Below are positions 37,380-51,880 of a stretch of 64,000 nucleotides of DNA, in pieces (positions within the stretch are counted from its first letter, which is position 1; every line of letters begins with the position of its first letter). Source of the stretch: Hyperoplus lanceolatus (taxonomy: Eukaryota; Chordata; Actinopteri; Uranoscopiformes; Ammodytidae); assembly GCA_026929865.2 (NCBI GenBank), contig CM049402.1, positions 27,529,001-27,593,000 on the forward strand, given 5' to 3'. The translations under genes and the position numbers were made by a program. Under the pieces are notes generated by a model. That model saw nothing but the letters and a program-made list of their open reading frames with translations, searched no databases and had not been told where the DNA came from.

Positions 37380-37616
37380 ATAGTCACTGATTCTGTTTGT
37401 GATCTTCATGGATCTCGGGGCCCAACTGGGCGGAGGAGAGGGTCCAGTTTGAGATCATCATCAGAAGTGTTGTTTTTTTTTACAGACGACCTCCAACAAA
37501 CACTGGGGCGTTTTGCAGCCGAGTGTGAAATGGTGGGTATGAGAGTCAACACCACCAAGATTGAGGCTGTGGAATGGTGTATTTCGGAATGAGTCACTGC
37601 CCCGATTGAAGGACTT
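37380..37616 (+). pseudogene. LINE reverse transcriptase fragment, left half of a split copy
   Basis: GTCACTGATTCTGTTTGTGA matches the start of the RT region of an abundant teleost LINE. The frame at 37488-37580 gives LQQTLGRFAAECEMVGMRVN, the stretch that follows the catalytic aspartates (FxDD) in that family; TACAGACGACC at 37480-37490 joins the DD codons directly to it, so about 30 bases are deleted. GAGTCACTGCCCCGATTGAA closes the fragment, after which the mariner-type element begins. The same LINE resumes at 39548. I cannot assign the clade with certainty (RTE-, Rex- or Jockey-like). Confidence 0.75.
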
Positions 37617-37918
37617 TACAGTTTTACAGTCGCTTTGGTGCTTTTCTCACATCACTATTAACATTTGCACAGCAGTTAGTGCATTTCTCAAAACAATTAG
37701 TGCAAACTGCAAAACCTAGTGGATAACCTGCAAAAGTACGTCACTTGCTCAAAATGGATAGTCTATTCCTCAAAAGCAAGTATTCATGTCAATGAAACTG
37801 CCAGTGTCATCAAAATGAGAAGTCTTGACACCTTCGTTTATGAACAAGATAGTCAAATGGCTTTGTCATGTTTTCAGTACGACAGTTTATTCTCTCAATG
37901 TTTTCCAAGTCTGACTGA

Positions 37919-38670
37919 CAGCACAGCTAGCTAGCATCCTTCCGTTCATGTAGGCTACCTGTCCGTTTGAAATGCTTGAACATTGTTTGTCCCTGTTGCT
38001 GCTGTACACCGTCCAAGGCTGGCGCAGGCCTTTCTCTTGCTATTCATTCTGTTCCTTTTTAAATTATAATCCAATCTGTTAAAATTCCTCCAGTCTGAAA
38101 TATCTGCGGGCACGGCACGGCAGCTGCAATGTTTACTTAAAAATCCGCGGGGGTAACGACGTGAATGAGCATAGCCAACGTAATGACGTTGGCCTAAGCT
38201 GCGTAAATGTCTAGTAATATCTCGATTGTAATTGGTCCATGAATGATATGTAACGTAAAGGCTTACGTGGCATACCATTTACGTACAAAAGGCACAAAGA
38301 ATTATGCTTATTTGCGTACATGTTAAATAATACAGAATCAAGTGCGCATGCGCGAAAACTTTTTTTTTTCTTGCCGTCCACAATGAATAGGCGCAAAGGC
38401 ACTGATTCTTTGCCGTACACAATGAATGGGAAACAGCAAAGGCACAATATTTTTTTGGCGTAACTTACTAACTGCCACGTTTCGAATCAAAACGTCTACA
38501 CTTTTTTAAAGTAATCACGGATTACATGTAAAGATCGAAATAATTAACAGTAATATACAAATATAAGTTTATTAAATAAAAAAAATATTTTATTTTATTT
38601 TATTTTTTTGCACACGGCGCCAGGGTAGGTAGGCACTGCCTACCCTGCCTACCCTGACCGCACGTCACTG
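37919..38670. mobile_element. Possible hAT-type insertion within the mariner element
   Basis: The right terminus on the minus strand is CAGTGACGTGCGGTCAGGGT, followed by a GTAGGCAG(G)-type double motif, a terminus I associate with fish hAT elements. The proposed left end CAGCACAGCTAG also begins CAG. The flanking octamers CTGACTGA (37911-37918) and GTAACTGA (38671-38678) agree at six of eight positions. Inside, a diverged duplicate lies at about 38371-38443 (GCCGTCCACAATGAATAGG and GCCGTACACAATGAATGGG, each followed by CAAAGGCAC). No transposase was seen. The right end is better supported than the left. Confidence 0.35.
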
Positions 38671-38693
38671 GTAACTGAACATATATAGGTAAA

Positions 38694-38828
38694 TCATTCT
38701 GGCACATCCAGACGTTCCTGTCTGTCTGGCCACATATTTTCATCTACATCACAACGGATATTATCCCTTGCAATGCAGCGAGGAAAGTATCTCCTGGTGT
38801 GGTGAATCCACCCTCTGCATGACTCTGC
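38694..38828 (-). pseudogene. Transposase C-terminus (44 codons), split by an insertion
   Basis: Reading on the minus strand from 38828 the product is AESCRGWIHHTRRYFPRC, then IARDNIRCDVDENMWP, ending in a stop at 38694. The GWI(R/H)HxRR(Y/F)FPRC(I/M)AR(D/E)NI pattern is the conserved C-terminal tail of a DDE transposase family common in teleosts (IS630/Tc1-type). The codons upstream (NSVNIT before the alanine) continue at 39206 on the far side of a 365-bp insertion, and soon meet a stop. The DDE catalytic core is absent. It is clearly non-functional. Confidence 0.75.
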
Positions 38829-38829
38829 T

Positions 38830-39194
38830 AGCCTGGCTCTGCCCGCCCGCCTACTTCCGGCCAAATTTTATTTTCCCTTCAGTAGTCAGTCTGGGTGTAC
38901 AGCCCATTTCCCAGTTTTGCCGGAGATTCGACAGCCGGTCCAATCAGCGAACAGAGCGAGTGGCTGAGAACGATGACGTCGAAGTCGCGCTCCAGTTTCA
39001 GTTGCCAGAAGCCGGCTCATGTCACACGTGACGACCAAACGTTTTGCGATTGGTTGGCTAATCCAGAGTGGCACTGGGCAGATCCAATACTTTAACAGAC
39101 ACCCGCCTCCATGAGTGAACGTTTGCCAATTACAGCACTGCCAGAACTTCTGTATGAAATGAAATGAAGTACGATGGTCTGGTAGCACCAGGCT
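38830..39194. mobile_element. 365-bp element with AGCCTGG ends and a 9-11 bp target duplication
   Basis: ATGACTCTGCT occurs immediately left (38819-38829) and right (39195-39205). The element starts AGCCTGGCTCTGCC and ends with the complement of AGCCTGGTGCTACC. If the shared T/A is counted in the element, the ends are TAGCCTGG and the duplication is the 9-mer TGACTCTGC. Removing it restores the transposase reading frame of the surrounding element exactly. The interior is non-coding, moderately GC-rich, with CCAATCAGCG and ATTGGTTGG CCAAT-type motifs. A 9-11 bp duplication would fit a Mutator-like element; the family is otherwise unassigned. Confidence 0.85.
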
Positions 39195-39547
39195 ATGACT
39201 CTGCTGTAATGTTGACAGAATTTGATAACTAGTTCAACAATTTTGTATGTAATGACTCAAGCAATGAAATGAAGACTATTAGTTTTATTGGGAATGACTA
39301 TTCAGCATCCATAAGTATAGTTAATTTTGACTGACATGACATAAGCAAATGACAATGTTATAAAACAGCAGATAATTGTATGAAAGCAACTGATACATGT
39401 CCAAAAGCATTTGCAATTTGTTCAGAGGAAGGAGAAATTGCTACTATGATGTCCTCAATGACTAAATGTTGCGGAGGTTGAACTAATAGTTATGAGAATT
39501 TTCATTCTGATCTGAGAAAAGCACCAAAGCAACTGAGAAAAACTGTA

Positions 39548-40055
39548 AATGCTATTGTTCACAAATGAGGGAAATGGGGAAGAACATCAAATATCAGATT
39601 GACAGCGGGATTGGTTTGGCATGAGCAGGGATGCAGGGAGAGGGAACTGGGCCAGAAGGCAAATCTTTTGATTCAATGGTCGATCTATTTTCCAACCCCT
39701 TATCTATGGTTCTGAGTTTTGGGTATAAGGACCAAAAGAATGAGATTAGGAATATATGCAGCAAAGAGCTCTGAAGAGAACAGAGACGGACTGTAGAGAG
39801 GAGAGGGGGGGGAGGGGCTTTGGAGCAATATATGCAGCAAAGAGTTTGGAGTAAAGCCACTGATCCATCATTTCAAATGGAGGTGGAGCTGTTGAGGGGG
39901 TTCAACACCTGATAACAGTTCTCCTCTGGTCTTTCTTTGGAGGTGTTCTGGACAGGTCCAGCTTGTAACATTCACATATTTTAAAGTGGTTTGATGAGCA
40001 GCCAGGTGAATAGCAGACATCAGAAGACTTGGCCTCGGGGACATACAACTGCTGG
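39548..40055 (+). pseudogene. LINE reverse transcriptase fragment, right half of the split copy
   Basis: This continues the LINE interrupted at 37616. Conserved nucleotide landmarks of the same family follow in order: TTGTTCACAAATGAGGG, ATTGACAGCGGGATTGGTTT, CTGGGCCAGAAGGCAAATCT, GGTCGATCTATTTTCCAACC, TTATCTATGGTTCTGAGTTT, GGAGTAAAGCCACTGATCC, GGAGGTGTTCTGGACAGGTC and CCTCGGGGACATACAACTGC. Many frameshifts and stops are present, so nothing is translatable. A 58-bp insertion lies within it at 39769-39826. Confidence 0.75.
39751..39844. repeat. 58-bp insertion bounded by an 18-bp direct repeat
   Basis: AATATATGCAGCAAAGAG is present at 39751-39768 and again at 39827-39844. The DNA between (39769-39826) contains GAGACGGACTGTAGAGAGGA and GGGGCTTTGGAGCA, nearly identical to 42559-42606. 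The direct repeat looks like a target-site duplication or a repair duplication. Confidence 0.8.
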
Positions 40056-42558
40056 GAATCAAGTTTTCTTTGTGTTTGTTACACTTTTCCTCAGGCCGAA
40101 TGAAAGAATGAGAGATTTCTACAACAATGTACCTGCAGGCTCTCTGCTGAGCTTGGATATTTGTGTAAAACAAATATTCTAGAATTCACCTGTATGTTCA
40201 GAGATCTATGCACCTGTAAAGTCCCCTCATTAAGGTTCTAGAGGTTTTTATGATTACTTTGCAAGCAGGTCATTTGGGACACTGCATAGCGGAAACTCTT
40301 TAGAAGCAAAAATCCCTCTACTCAGACCTCCTGGCAGCATCTTCGAGGCTTGCAGCCTCATCTCAGAGATGGAGTTAATTAAGGTGAAAGTCGTGGAGGA
40401 AAGACGGTAAAGCCGCAGCTCTCGGCTGCTTATCTGAGAGGTGTGAACAGGTATTTACTGCAGCTGGGAGAGGCGCCAGCTGAAGAGCTACCATGCTAAC
40501 GCCGGATTAGTGGCGTGGCTCTGTCAGCACTGTTTCAACAGGGACCACGTCAGGTGCCGATGTGTCGTTACTTTTTTTAATGCCCATGAAGAGGGTGGTT
40601 TCAGTGAACGGCACATTCTGCAGGTATAGCTGTCCATGGTCTGTGATCAAACAGAAGCCCCATGGTTTCCTTCACGGCAGATCTATTACTCTAAAGATGG
40701 CTTTACTATTGGTGGTATCACGACTGTCTCCTTACTGCTTATGGATCAGTTACATTTTAGACAGTTACAAAAAATTATTGCAATATTTTTTGTGAAAATA
40801 CTTCAATATCATAGCCTTCATCTCATGATGGCCTGACCTGTGAACAATGTCTTTCAATTACACACAGAGTCTGACTTAGGATAAGAGAAACCTTTATTGA
40901 TCTCAGATGGAAATATAGCTGAAGAGAATTATTAAAACATAATTTAAAATATAATATTGTATGAGTGTATTACAGTATTTACATTATAATATATGTATTG
41001 AAATATAATAAATGTTGCATGTATTCTGTGTGTATGACTGGAAAATGTGTCCTCCTGGACAGTCCTAATCACATCATTCCCTATTGAATATATAGTGAAT
41101 TATAATTATAATTACCCCTTGAAATGACATTGAAGTGTGGAGTTTCTGCTTTATATAGCTTCCTCAAAGAAACACAGTGTTCCTGCAATGTAATTGGTCC
41201 GTTGGTTGATTGAGATAAACGGTTGCTAGAGCTAATTATCCCATTGCTTCCATTAAAACCATTGCAGAAGAAGACACAATGAGATAATGTCATAAGAAGA
41301 GCTCCAGTCAAAGCTCAAACAATGTAAAACATGGTGGAATTATGAAGAGTAATTCATGTATTATTGTGAAGAAGGTCAGGGGTAACATCATCAATAATTT
41401 TTGATTTGTCAGCCAATATGTTTGTTCAGTGGAGCAGAAGTCACATGCTTCAAGTCCACATGTACACACAAACCTTTTCACCTCGGCCAAGCATAAACAC
41501 ATTTTTTTTCTGGGAACTGTGGGTTACATGTATTTATAGGTCTTTCTTGGCTGATGGTAGCAACTGCAAGCGGTACAGTTCTAAAGCAGCTGACAGTACA
41601 CCTTTTTTCTCAGGAAAAATACACAAATACTTGTCAAGACTGAAAAATCCCTCTTCCTTATGAAACCTCCACAAACCTGACCAATCGTGGAGTGGCCGTG
41701 GCTGTTGGATTGTCATTTACAGAAAGTCGGTGACTGCCACAATACCTCCTCTATCGCAACCATCTGGCCAAAAGGACTTAGGCTAGATTGTAAACTAATC
41801 AACTGAGTGATGAGTTAATACTTACTTTCCTGCTCCCCGGAGAAGGAAACTTAAAGAGCGGCCATTTCCTAGCATAGCCTTTATGACAAACTTTACTTGT
41901 GTTACTTCTACAGATATTGTAATTGAACAGATTATTAAAATTGTAAGTCTAATGTGAACCCCAGACTGTAGGAGTAAAACACACCCTGTGTAATCTGCAG
42001 TGGAAGATGAGCTCCAACTCTTTTGGGTATTTTATTTCCAACAGATTGAAACTCACTGCTGAGGCATTAATCGGCTCCAATTTACATGATGGACACACTT
42101 CAAATAATGTCTGTCTCTGTCAATCAAGTGTCACCGTTTGAAAATAGACTTCAGTCACCTTTCATTGACGGGAAGAATTAAGTGGAGAGGGGAGAACGAG
42201 AGCTCAAAATTAAATTTTCCTCGGCTATTATCATCCCATATCACTCGATATTATCATCCCTCCCGTGAATACCGTCGCTCAGACGCTCCAAAGACTGATA
42301 AGAGTGACTCTCCTACCTTTTTAAATAGGCAAAGTGGCGAGCAGAATACGCCGGAACAGACGCTGGTAATTTCCTTTTTTTTTATCAGTCAGGAGTCGTG
42401 GTTTGAATATTTGTGCGGCAGGGTTTGCCTCTCTGTGTGTTTCTCTTTGCGTGTTCTCTTGCCTGTAAATCGCCGCTGAGGTCTTTGTGGAGGATTTTGT
42501 TAAATTATACAGTGGCTGATAAAGCCACTCTAAGTATCGGCAGCTTTACCAAGTTAAA
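40056..42558. other. Non-coding stretch, AT-rich
   Basis: No gene seen. GAGAAACCTTTATTGATCTC at about 40887-40906 resembles the tail region of fish retroelements but is too short to call. The block at about 42040-42480 has CNE-like texture. Confidence 0.35.
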
Positions 42559-42606
42559 GAAGAGAAGAGACGGACTGTAGAGAGGAGAGGGTGGGGCTTT
42601 GGAGCA
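42559..42606 (+). repeat. 48-bp segment also present at 39773-39827
   Basis: GAAGAGAAGAGACGGACTGT followed by AGAGAGGAGAGGGTGGGGCT and TTGGAGCA. The other copy has a longer G run. Here the segment has no flanking direct repeat. Confidence 0.8.
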
Positions 42607-44008
42607 GAGTTGCCTTTGAAGAGCAGCTGGAAAGATTCAGTTAATCCACTCAGCAGATTTGGCGGCACAAAGAGAGGAGAGCAGGACCAATCCAGGGCCG
42701 ATTTAAAGCCCTGTTCCTCTTCCTTCTACTCCTCTTTCTACCGTTTTCTTTCTCTCTTTCTTCTCCCGGCGCAGAAAGATGCTCTGTCGCCTGCTTGAAG
42801 AGAGGTATTACTGAGGGATGTTTTAAGCTCGCCAAAAAGAAAAAGAAAAAGCAGCACCTTAACAAGTCATTCAGTCGATGATTGAACCCTGAATTATAAC
42901 AAGTGTCCTAAAACGAGTGAAGAGAATCTGTTATAGAGACAAAGTTTAAAGCCCTGTGCATCACTTTTAATATGCATGGCAAAAGAAGAATCCAAAGTTT
43001 AGAGAGAAGGGCAGATGTTTGGTTCCAGAATCACCAATAATCCTATCATGTGATACTTTCTGACGAACAATGTTAAGTCGAGCACAATGCCACCTGTATC
43101 ATACCATTTTAAATAAGTGTATTAATACAGTCTTGTAACTGACAAACTAGTCTCGGTGGTGTTTTCATATTTGGGGATTTTGTTTTGTGTTTTTCTGGCA
43201 AGTTAAAATCAAACACAGACTTACACATAAGAGTAATTTACAAAGAGAGAGAAAACCCCAGGTGGGCTTACAGATGAGCTAAACATATCCTGCATCTACA
43301 CGTTGTCTGCAGTAAAAGAGCATCTGTAAGGCTTATAGCTTTAGTTTCAATAATTATAACAGTACAACTGAAGGTGACTCAGATGTCGGCGATATTTGGA
43401 CTTCTTTCACCTGGACTGTGGTGGCTCAATAGTTAGAGAACAAAATAATCGAGACTTCAATTCAAAAGTCAACCGTAAATAATAGAATAGGATTTCTTAG
43501 GAGCTTTAGAGACTAAAGATGACCATTTTGACCAGATTCTCACAATCCTAAAACATTTGATGTTGGCTTTGACTTTATTCCTTGCATTCATGTTCGAGGC
43601 CAAATAACTTGCAGCATAATCCTTAACCGATCAGCACAACATCCCCTGCGTGAGTCAGATATGTTACTGTGAAATGTGCTTATTGTCCACCTCTGTCTAG
43701 ACAGTGAAGGACACTACTGGCTCTATTCAATTCCTGGAATACTTATTCCAATGACACATGCTGGGCTTTGTGTGTGCTGTTCAGGGGCCATCTACAACGT
43801 TTCTTTTTCCCCTTTTTTTCTCAGGGTAAATTACTGAGAGTGAAATGGCAGCACATGTTGGAGTCGGGAGGGTTCGGAAAAAGTTTGGCATAGTGTTTGT
43901 TTCCTGCGGCGATGGAAAAAAACACTATGGCTTTCCACAAACTGGAAAGCCAGAAGCTTCCACTGTGCAGCCCACACCCCTATTTCTTATTGGTCCACGG
44001 CCCCTCCA
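42607..44008. other. Non-coding stretch, no gene seen
   Basis: Nothing recognisable. A 68-codon frame at 43845-44051 runs into the palindrome and has no motif. Confidence 0.4.
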
Positions 44009-44053
44009 CATCAACACTGATGTGAAGGGGTCCCCTCCACATCAGTGTTGATG
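44009..44053. repeat. 45-bp near-perfect palindrome
   Basis: CATCAACACTGATGTG (44009-44024) and CACATCAGTGTTGATG (44038-44053) are exact reverse complements of 16 bp. The 13-bp centre AAGGGGTCCCCTC adds a further 5-bp pairing (AGGGG with CCCCT) after one mismatch, leaving a one-base loop. CCCCTCCACATCA also occurs as a direct repeat (44001-44013 and 44032-44044). Confidence 0.95.
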
Positions 44054-44114
44054 AAAGCTTAATGTGCAGCATCAGTGACCCATTAGAGTGCTCTGATTGA
44101 GACAAATACATACT

Positions 44115-44244
<130 letters not shown>

Positions 44245-44333
44245 GCTCAATGCCATATTCCTAATAGTTTTTGGACAATGGACAACAGAGTAAGAAGATC
44301 TATGAGGCTGTGTGCACAATACTCGTGAGCAGA

Positions 44334-44633
44334 GGGGGCGGGAGTGGCGAAGTGGGTAGGAAGTTCGCCTCTGGTGTGCAGGGTCGGAGGTTCGATCCCC
44401 CGTCTCCCCGCCACATGTCGAATTGTCCCTGGGCAAGACACTGAACCCCGAATTGCTCCCGATAGTTAGCTTAGTTAGCTTAGCACCCTAGTGCTAAGCC
44501 TACCCTGCGTGGTAGCTGCTGCTATCGGTGTATGAATGTGTGTGTGACTGGGTGAATGTGTACAAAAAACAATGTAAAGCGCTTTGAGTCTGTGATAAAC
44601 GGAGATATAGCGCTATACAAGTCCATTTACCAT
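44334..44633 (+). mobile_element. Full-length tRNA-derived SINE, about 300 bp
   Basis: Seen: the head has an RNA polymerase III A box TGGCGAAGTGGG (44345-44356) and B box GGTTCGATCCC (44389-44399), correctly spaced as in tRNA genes. The body carries CCCTGGGCAAGACACTGAAC and CCCGAATTGCTCCC. The 3' part (ATCGGTGTATGAATGTGTGT, GTAAAGCGCTTTGAGTCTG, TAGCGCTATACAAG) is shared with the truncated copy at 28141. A short repeated insert TTAGCTTAGTTAGCTTAGCA lies at about 44465-44485. AGCAGA on both sides (44328-44333 and 44634-44639) is a possible short target duplication. Known: such SINEs are transcribed by Pol III and copied by a partner LINE with the same tail. Sequence drift suggests it is inactive, but both boxes are intact. 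Confidence 0.85.
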
Positions 44634-44639
44634 AGCAGA

Positions 44640-46736
44640 TACATTTAGTGTTTAGAATCTTTTGTCTACAGAGTGGGAACTCAAGAAGTTGGAACTAAAT
44701 AAATCAAAACATGAACTTTTCCTCAATACAAAGCTATTTTGTGAAACACAGCCACCATATGATACGCAAAGGAAACATAGCACACTCTCCTCAACTTTTC
44801 ATCCTTCTTTATAAGGAACAACAAATCAGTAATTGAAAGTGCAAGAATAATCTCACCACATTGATTTCTGGTTTGAAGGAAAAATTAGTTTGAAATGGAA
44901 GGACTTTCTGGTCCCAGTTATTCAGTTTAATCATCTGAACAATAAATGAAAGCACTTTGTTGACGTAAATTGAGTCCAGCTCTTTTCAAGCTACCAATCT
45001 GTTCTTCCTTATAGCCAAGTTTTCTTTTATCTTCTAAATACTTCTAAGATTTAGCTTACTATTATAACTGATACTCACCATTGTTATTAATGTGTTTTGA
45101 CTGGACTCCGGTGGTCTGTGTCCTTCTCTCTGTGCTGCTGCGGTGGCCCGATCTCCAGCCTCCTGCAAGATATAAATTATATCCATTGAATTATAAAAAT
45201 ATCCATGTTTCTCAGCAGACAGACTTTCTCTTTTCTACTTTCCTCCAACACAATTAATATGACGACTTTGAAATAGTAACGAGAGTCTGAATTTCTTCCT
45301 TTTTTTAATGATTTTTTTTTAAAGTCCATCTCTGATGTCACCGGTCCATTTTCGCCCGAGTTTCTGCCCGCTTGCCTCCGTGCGGTTGGCAGCGGAAGAA
45401 TTAGCCTGTGAGTGTCTGAAATATGAGTCCTGTAATCACTGCTGGGGAGGAATGAGGCTGCAGAGTTCACAGCTTCTTAATTAGTTTGCGGTATATGTGT
45501 AATTATTCCTGCATTTTTAAATTCACTTAAGGCGCCGTTCCTCCTTTTTCTCTCTTCATATTTAAGGATCTGGTTCAAGGATGTCCTGCAGTTACGAATC
45601 AATCCCACATTAGGCTGCAAAAGCTCCATGTAATTACACTCTTTTCTTTTTTCTTCCCCCACTGAGCAATGAACGGACGTATGGATTTAAAACCAGACGC
45701 CATTTTTAGATTTCAATACTTTCTTTCTCCTCATCAGTTAATAAAAAGCCGTCTTGAGGGTCGCTGGACAAACTCCATAGCTGAACTTTGGCCTATTTAT
45801 AGTCCCTTTGTGATGTGTTTGTCGTACACAAGCTGTAGTATAATATATAGTTGTGAGTTAACATGAAACAAATTAGAAACTTAAATTTGAAATAAGAGAA
45901 AGGGAGTGAAAAGTCTCACCCAAAAAATCTAATTTCTCTGAGAAAAACCTGAAATAATTCATCATATCAGGTAAGAAAAAAACAAAACATTAAAATAATG
46001 CATTTTCCTGAAAGTATCCCCAGAGCCATAGATGTTTCTATGTCTTGTTTAGTCCAACTGACAGCTGACGGTGATAGGAAAGTGATGAAAGCACATCCTC
46101 AATTCGGAGAAGCTTCAATCAGGGAACTTTTTGATATTATATTTCAAAAGTGATAAAACAAATGTATGATTGATTTTCATAAAATATATTGTTGTATGGG
46201 CTGTCGACTGTGTGGGATGGATGCAATAATACATTATTAAAATGTCCCGGCTCTGGCCCCTAGGCTGGTAGTCGAAGAAAACAATGTAGCATTAAAAAAT
46301 AAGGCTGCCAAGATTCTTAAAAATGTCAAAGTGTCAACGAATCTCATGTCTAGACTCAAACAACAACTTTTACTGTAAGTCCGTCTATCAATACTTCTTG
46401 ACTTCTTGTCTGTGGCTCTCGGCTCAGAGCAGAGAAATACCACTAAAACACCTTGCAAATCTATAGTTCATTTCAGGGCTCCAGTGAGGAAGTCACTTTG
46501 ATTTTTTTCTGACCAACATTGCCACTAAACTGAAATGTATTCATAACTCACACGGCATTCCAGTTGACATAATAATGACAAACTGCTGTTTTGACCCTGT
46601 TAATGTATCTTTGATGCAGAACTTTACCCTCGCATCACTGAAACTGAAAGAGTGATCAGAATGTTCCTGAAAAACACTTGAACCTTTGACATGTCTGTAT
46701 TTCATAGAATGTAAAAACAGTGACAGACACAATCAG
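44640..46736. other. Non-coding stretch, no gene seen
   Basis: Nothing recognisable. The block at about 45340-45800 has CNE-like texture. Confidence 0.35.
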
Positions 46737-46758
46737 TGTGTGTGCATGTGTGTGTGTG

Positions 46759-46804
<46 letters not shown>

Positions 46805-46808
46805 TGTG
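46737..46808. repeat. (TG)n microsatellite, imperfect, 72 bp
   Basis: TG units with CA, CG and TA interruptions. Confidence 0.95.
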
Positions 46809-48066
46809 GCTTTTATGCTGTGCTAACAGAAATCTGGATTTTTCTTTTTTGCATGTTGCAGCCATTGTGCTCTTACTGTGAAGAGAGAACATCAATCATC
46901 TATCTGAGGCTGTCCTGCTCTCTGTCTATCCTCTGGAACTGAAACATGCCTCAGCGTTTTCCCCACACTGCTGAGTATTTAGGCCCCCTACACAAATCGA
47001 TTTGTTTTCCGAGACCGGGTTTATTATTTGTTCTCTTTTAAAAGTCAAACTGACATCCATGATGATAGACTGTCACAATATTCTTGTTTCAAAGTGCCTA
47101 AAACTCAAACTCAATACTGCAAAGTCATCAACAATTTTTTTTATTGAAGGTTTTTTTTCCAAACTGGGTTTCAGTACATTTTACTTCCACTTCTGATTTT
47201 ACACTTCTTTTAGATAAAATAATTAAAAGTAAAATAAATAATAATCTGTATCCATCCTGAATCCTCCTGCTTTCTGACTTGGCTATGTGATACACCAAAT
47301 GGCCGTAACAATACAGTTGACAGACATCTGCACAATGAGATGAACATCATTATAAAACTCTGTAAAGCCAAGGGGGAGCTGCAGATTCAGCTGACTAATT
47401 AAATAATTCTCTCTAGGCTCATTACTGCTGGCGCCTCTTCCATGTTGTCACAATTTTCTCACTTGATTCTCAGCTAAGAGTTTCCCCAATCAACGCCTCC
47501 ATGTCACATGAGCTGCATTGTGGGACATCAAGTTCCATAAACACTATACTCAAATATCTTCGTCTGAATGCTGGTGTTTTAAGTTTACCAGTGTAGCAGG
47601 GAATACACAACCCATACTCATTTCAAAGTGTTTCTAGAATAGAAGTAAACACGATACATATTAGTATTACTATTGGGTTGATAGTAATCAAACCTAGGAT
47701 GTTGTTCATAAAGCAACGTAGTGCAGAATGGCGCCCCATAAAAATAAGTTGAGAAAATTAGCCTATGGGGACGATAATCTTTACTTTTCTCATACAAATC
47801 TACGTCGTTCACAAACATCACCATTTGTATATATATATATATTGAGCTGCGGGCTGACAGAAGGTGAGTCTGATATTCTACATCAGATGAAAAAGTGGAA
47901 GGCTCGCCACGAGATGTGTGTTTTATCCAATCCTGCCATCACCTCCAACAACAAATAATGCCTGAGCCTCAGCCACATCAGCAGCAGCAACAGCAGCCAC
48001 CAAATCTCATTAAGTCAGAGATGGGAGAGGCAGCAATTGTTTTTTATGTTGTCGTCAGCCGCTCCT
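46809..48066. other. Non-coding stretch, no gene seen
   Basis: Nothing recognisable apart from a short (AT)n at about 47828-47842 and a CAG-rich tract at about 47978-47997. Confidence 0.4.
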
Positions 48067-51602
<3,536 letters not shown>

Positions 51603-51880
51603 GGTGAAGTCAGCGATTCTGGAAAACGCTTCTTGTCAAAATGACTTTTTGTCAAAATCAGTAAAAAAGTGAAAAATCAAGTATTAAAAAACAGTCTAGG
51701 CTCTTTAAACTGGTATGTTTCTAGCTACGGTGGGACCCCTTTGTTTGCACACCATTAATTTGCATGCCAGTTTACAGAGCCTAAGCTGGGTGTTAACATC
51801 AAGTTATTTTCAGCGCACACACAGTACAGACCAAAGGGGGATTTTGACAAAAAGTATTCTCCAGAATCACAGACACCACC
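51603..51880. mobile_element. Small inverted-repeat element (MITE-like), 278 bp
   Basis: The left end GGTGAAGTCAGCGATTCTGG and the right end on the minus strand, GGTGGTGTCTGTGATTCTGG, both continue with A(A/G)AA, CTT and TTGTCAAAAT; about 31 of 40 positions match. The flanks are TTAA on the left and TTCA on the right, so a decayed TTAA target duplication is possible. No coding capacity. Confidence 0.55.

Larger units (their letters stand above)
37619..39545 (-). mobile_element. Tc1/mariner-superfamily element (ISRm11-like), host of two insertions
   Basis: The left end CAGTTTTACAGTCGCTTTGG and the right end on the minus strand, CAGTTTTTCTCAGTTGCTTT, share GCTTTGGTGCTTTTCTCA and roughly 30 of the first 34 positions. 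TA flanks both sides (37617-37618, 39546-39547). The minus strand encodes a transposase C-terminus (38694-38828). Removing the inner insertions at 37919-38670 and 38830-39194 leaves about 0.8 kb, far less than an autonomous element, so most of the transposase gene had been lost. It sits inside a LINE copy whose halves lie on either side. The ISRm11-like label is from memory of similar fish elements. Confidence 0.8.

Noticed and set aside
43421..43445. GTGGCTCAATAGTTAGAG, similar to a tRNA/SINE A box
   Set aside because: No B box downstream.
44247..44441. Minus-strand frames overlapping the SINE head
   Set aside because: They are shadows of the tRNA-like head and of the (TG)n array.
47002..47196. 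Frame with LKLKLNTAKS, reminiscent of LINE reverse transcriptase
   Set aside because: The match is only about ten residues with no neighbouring RT motifs.
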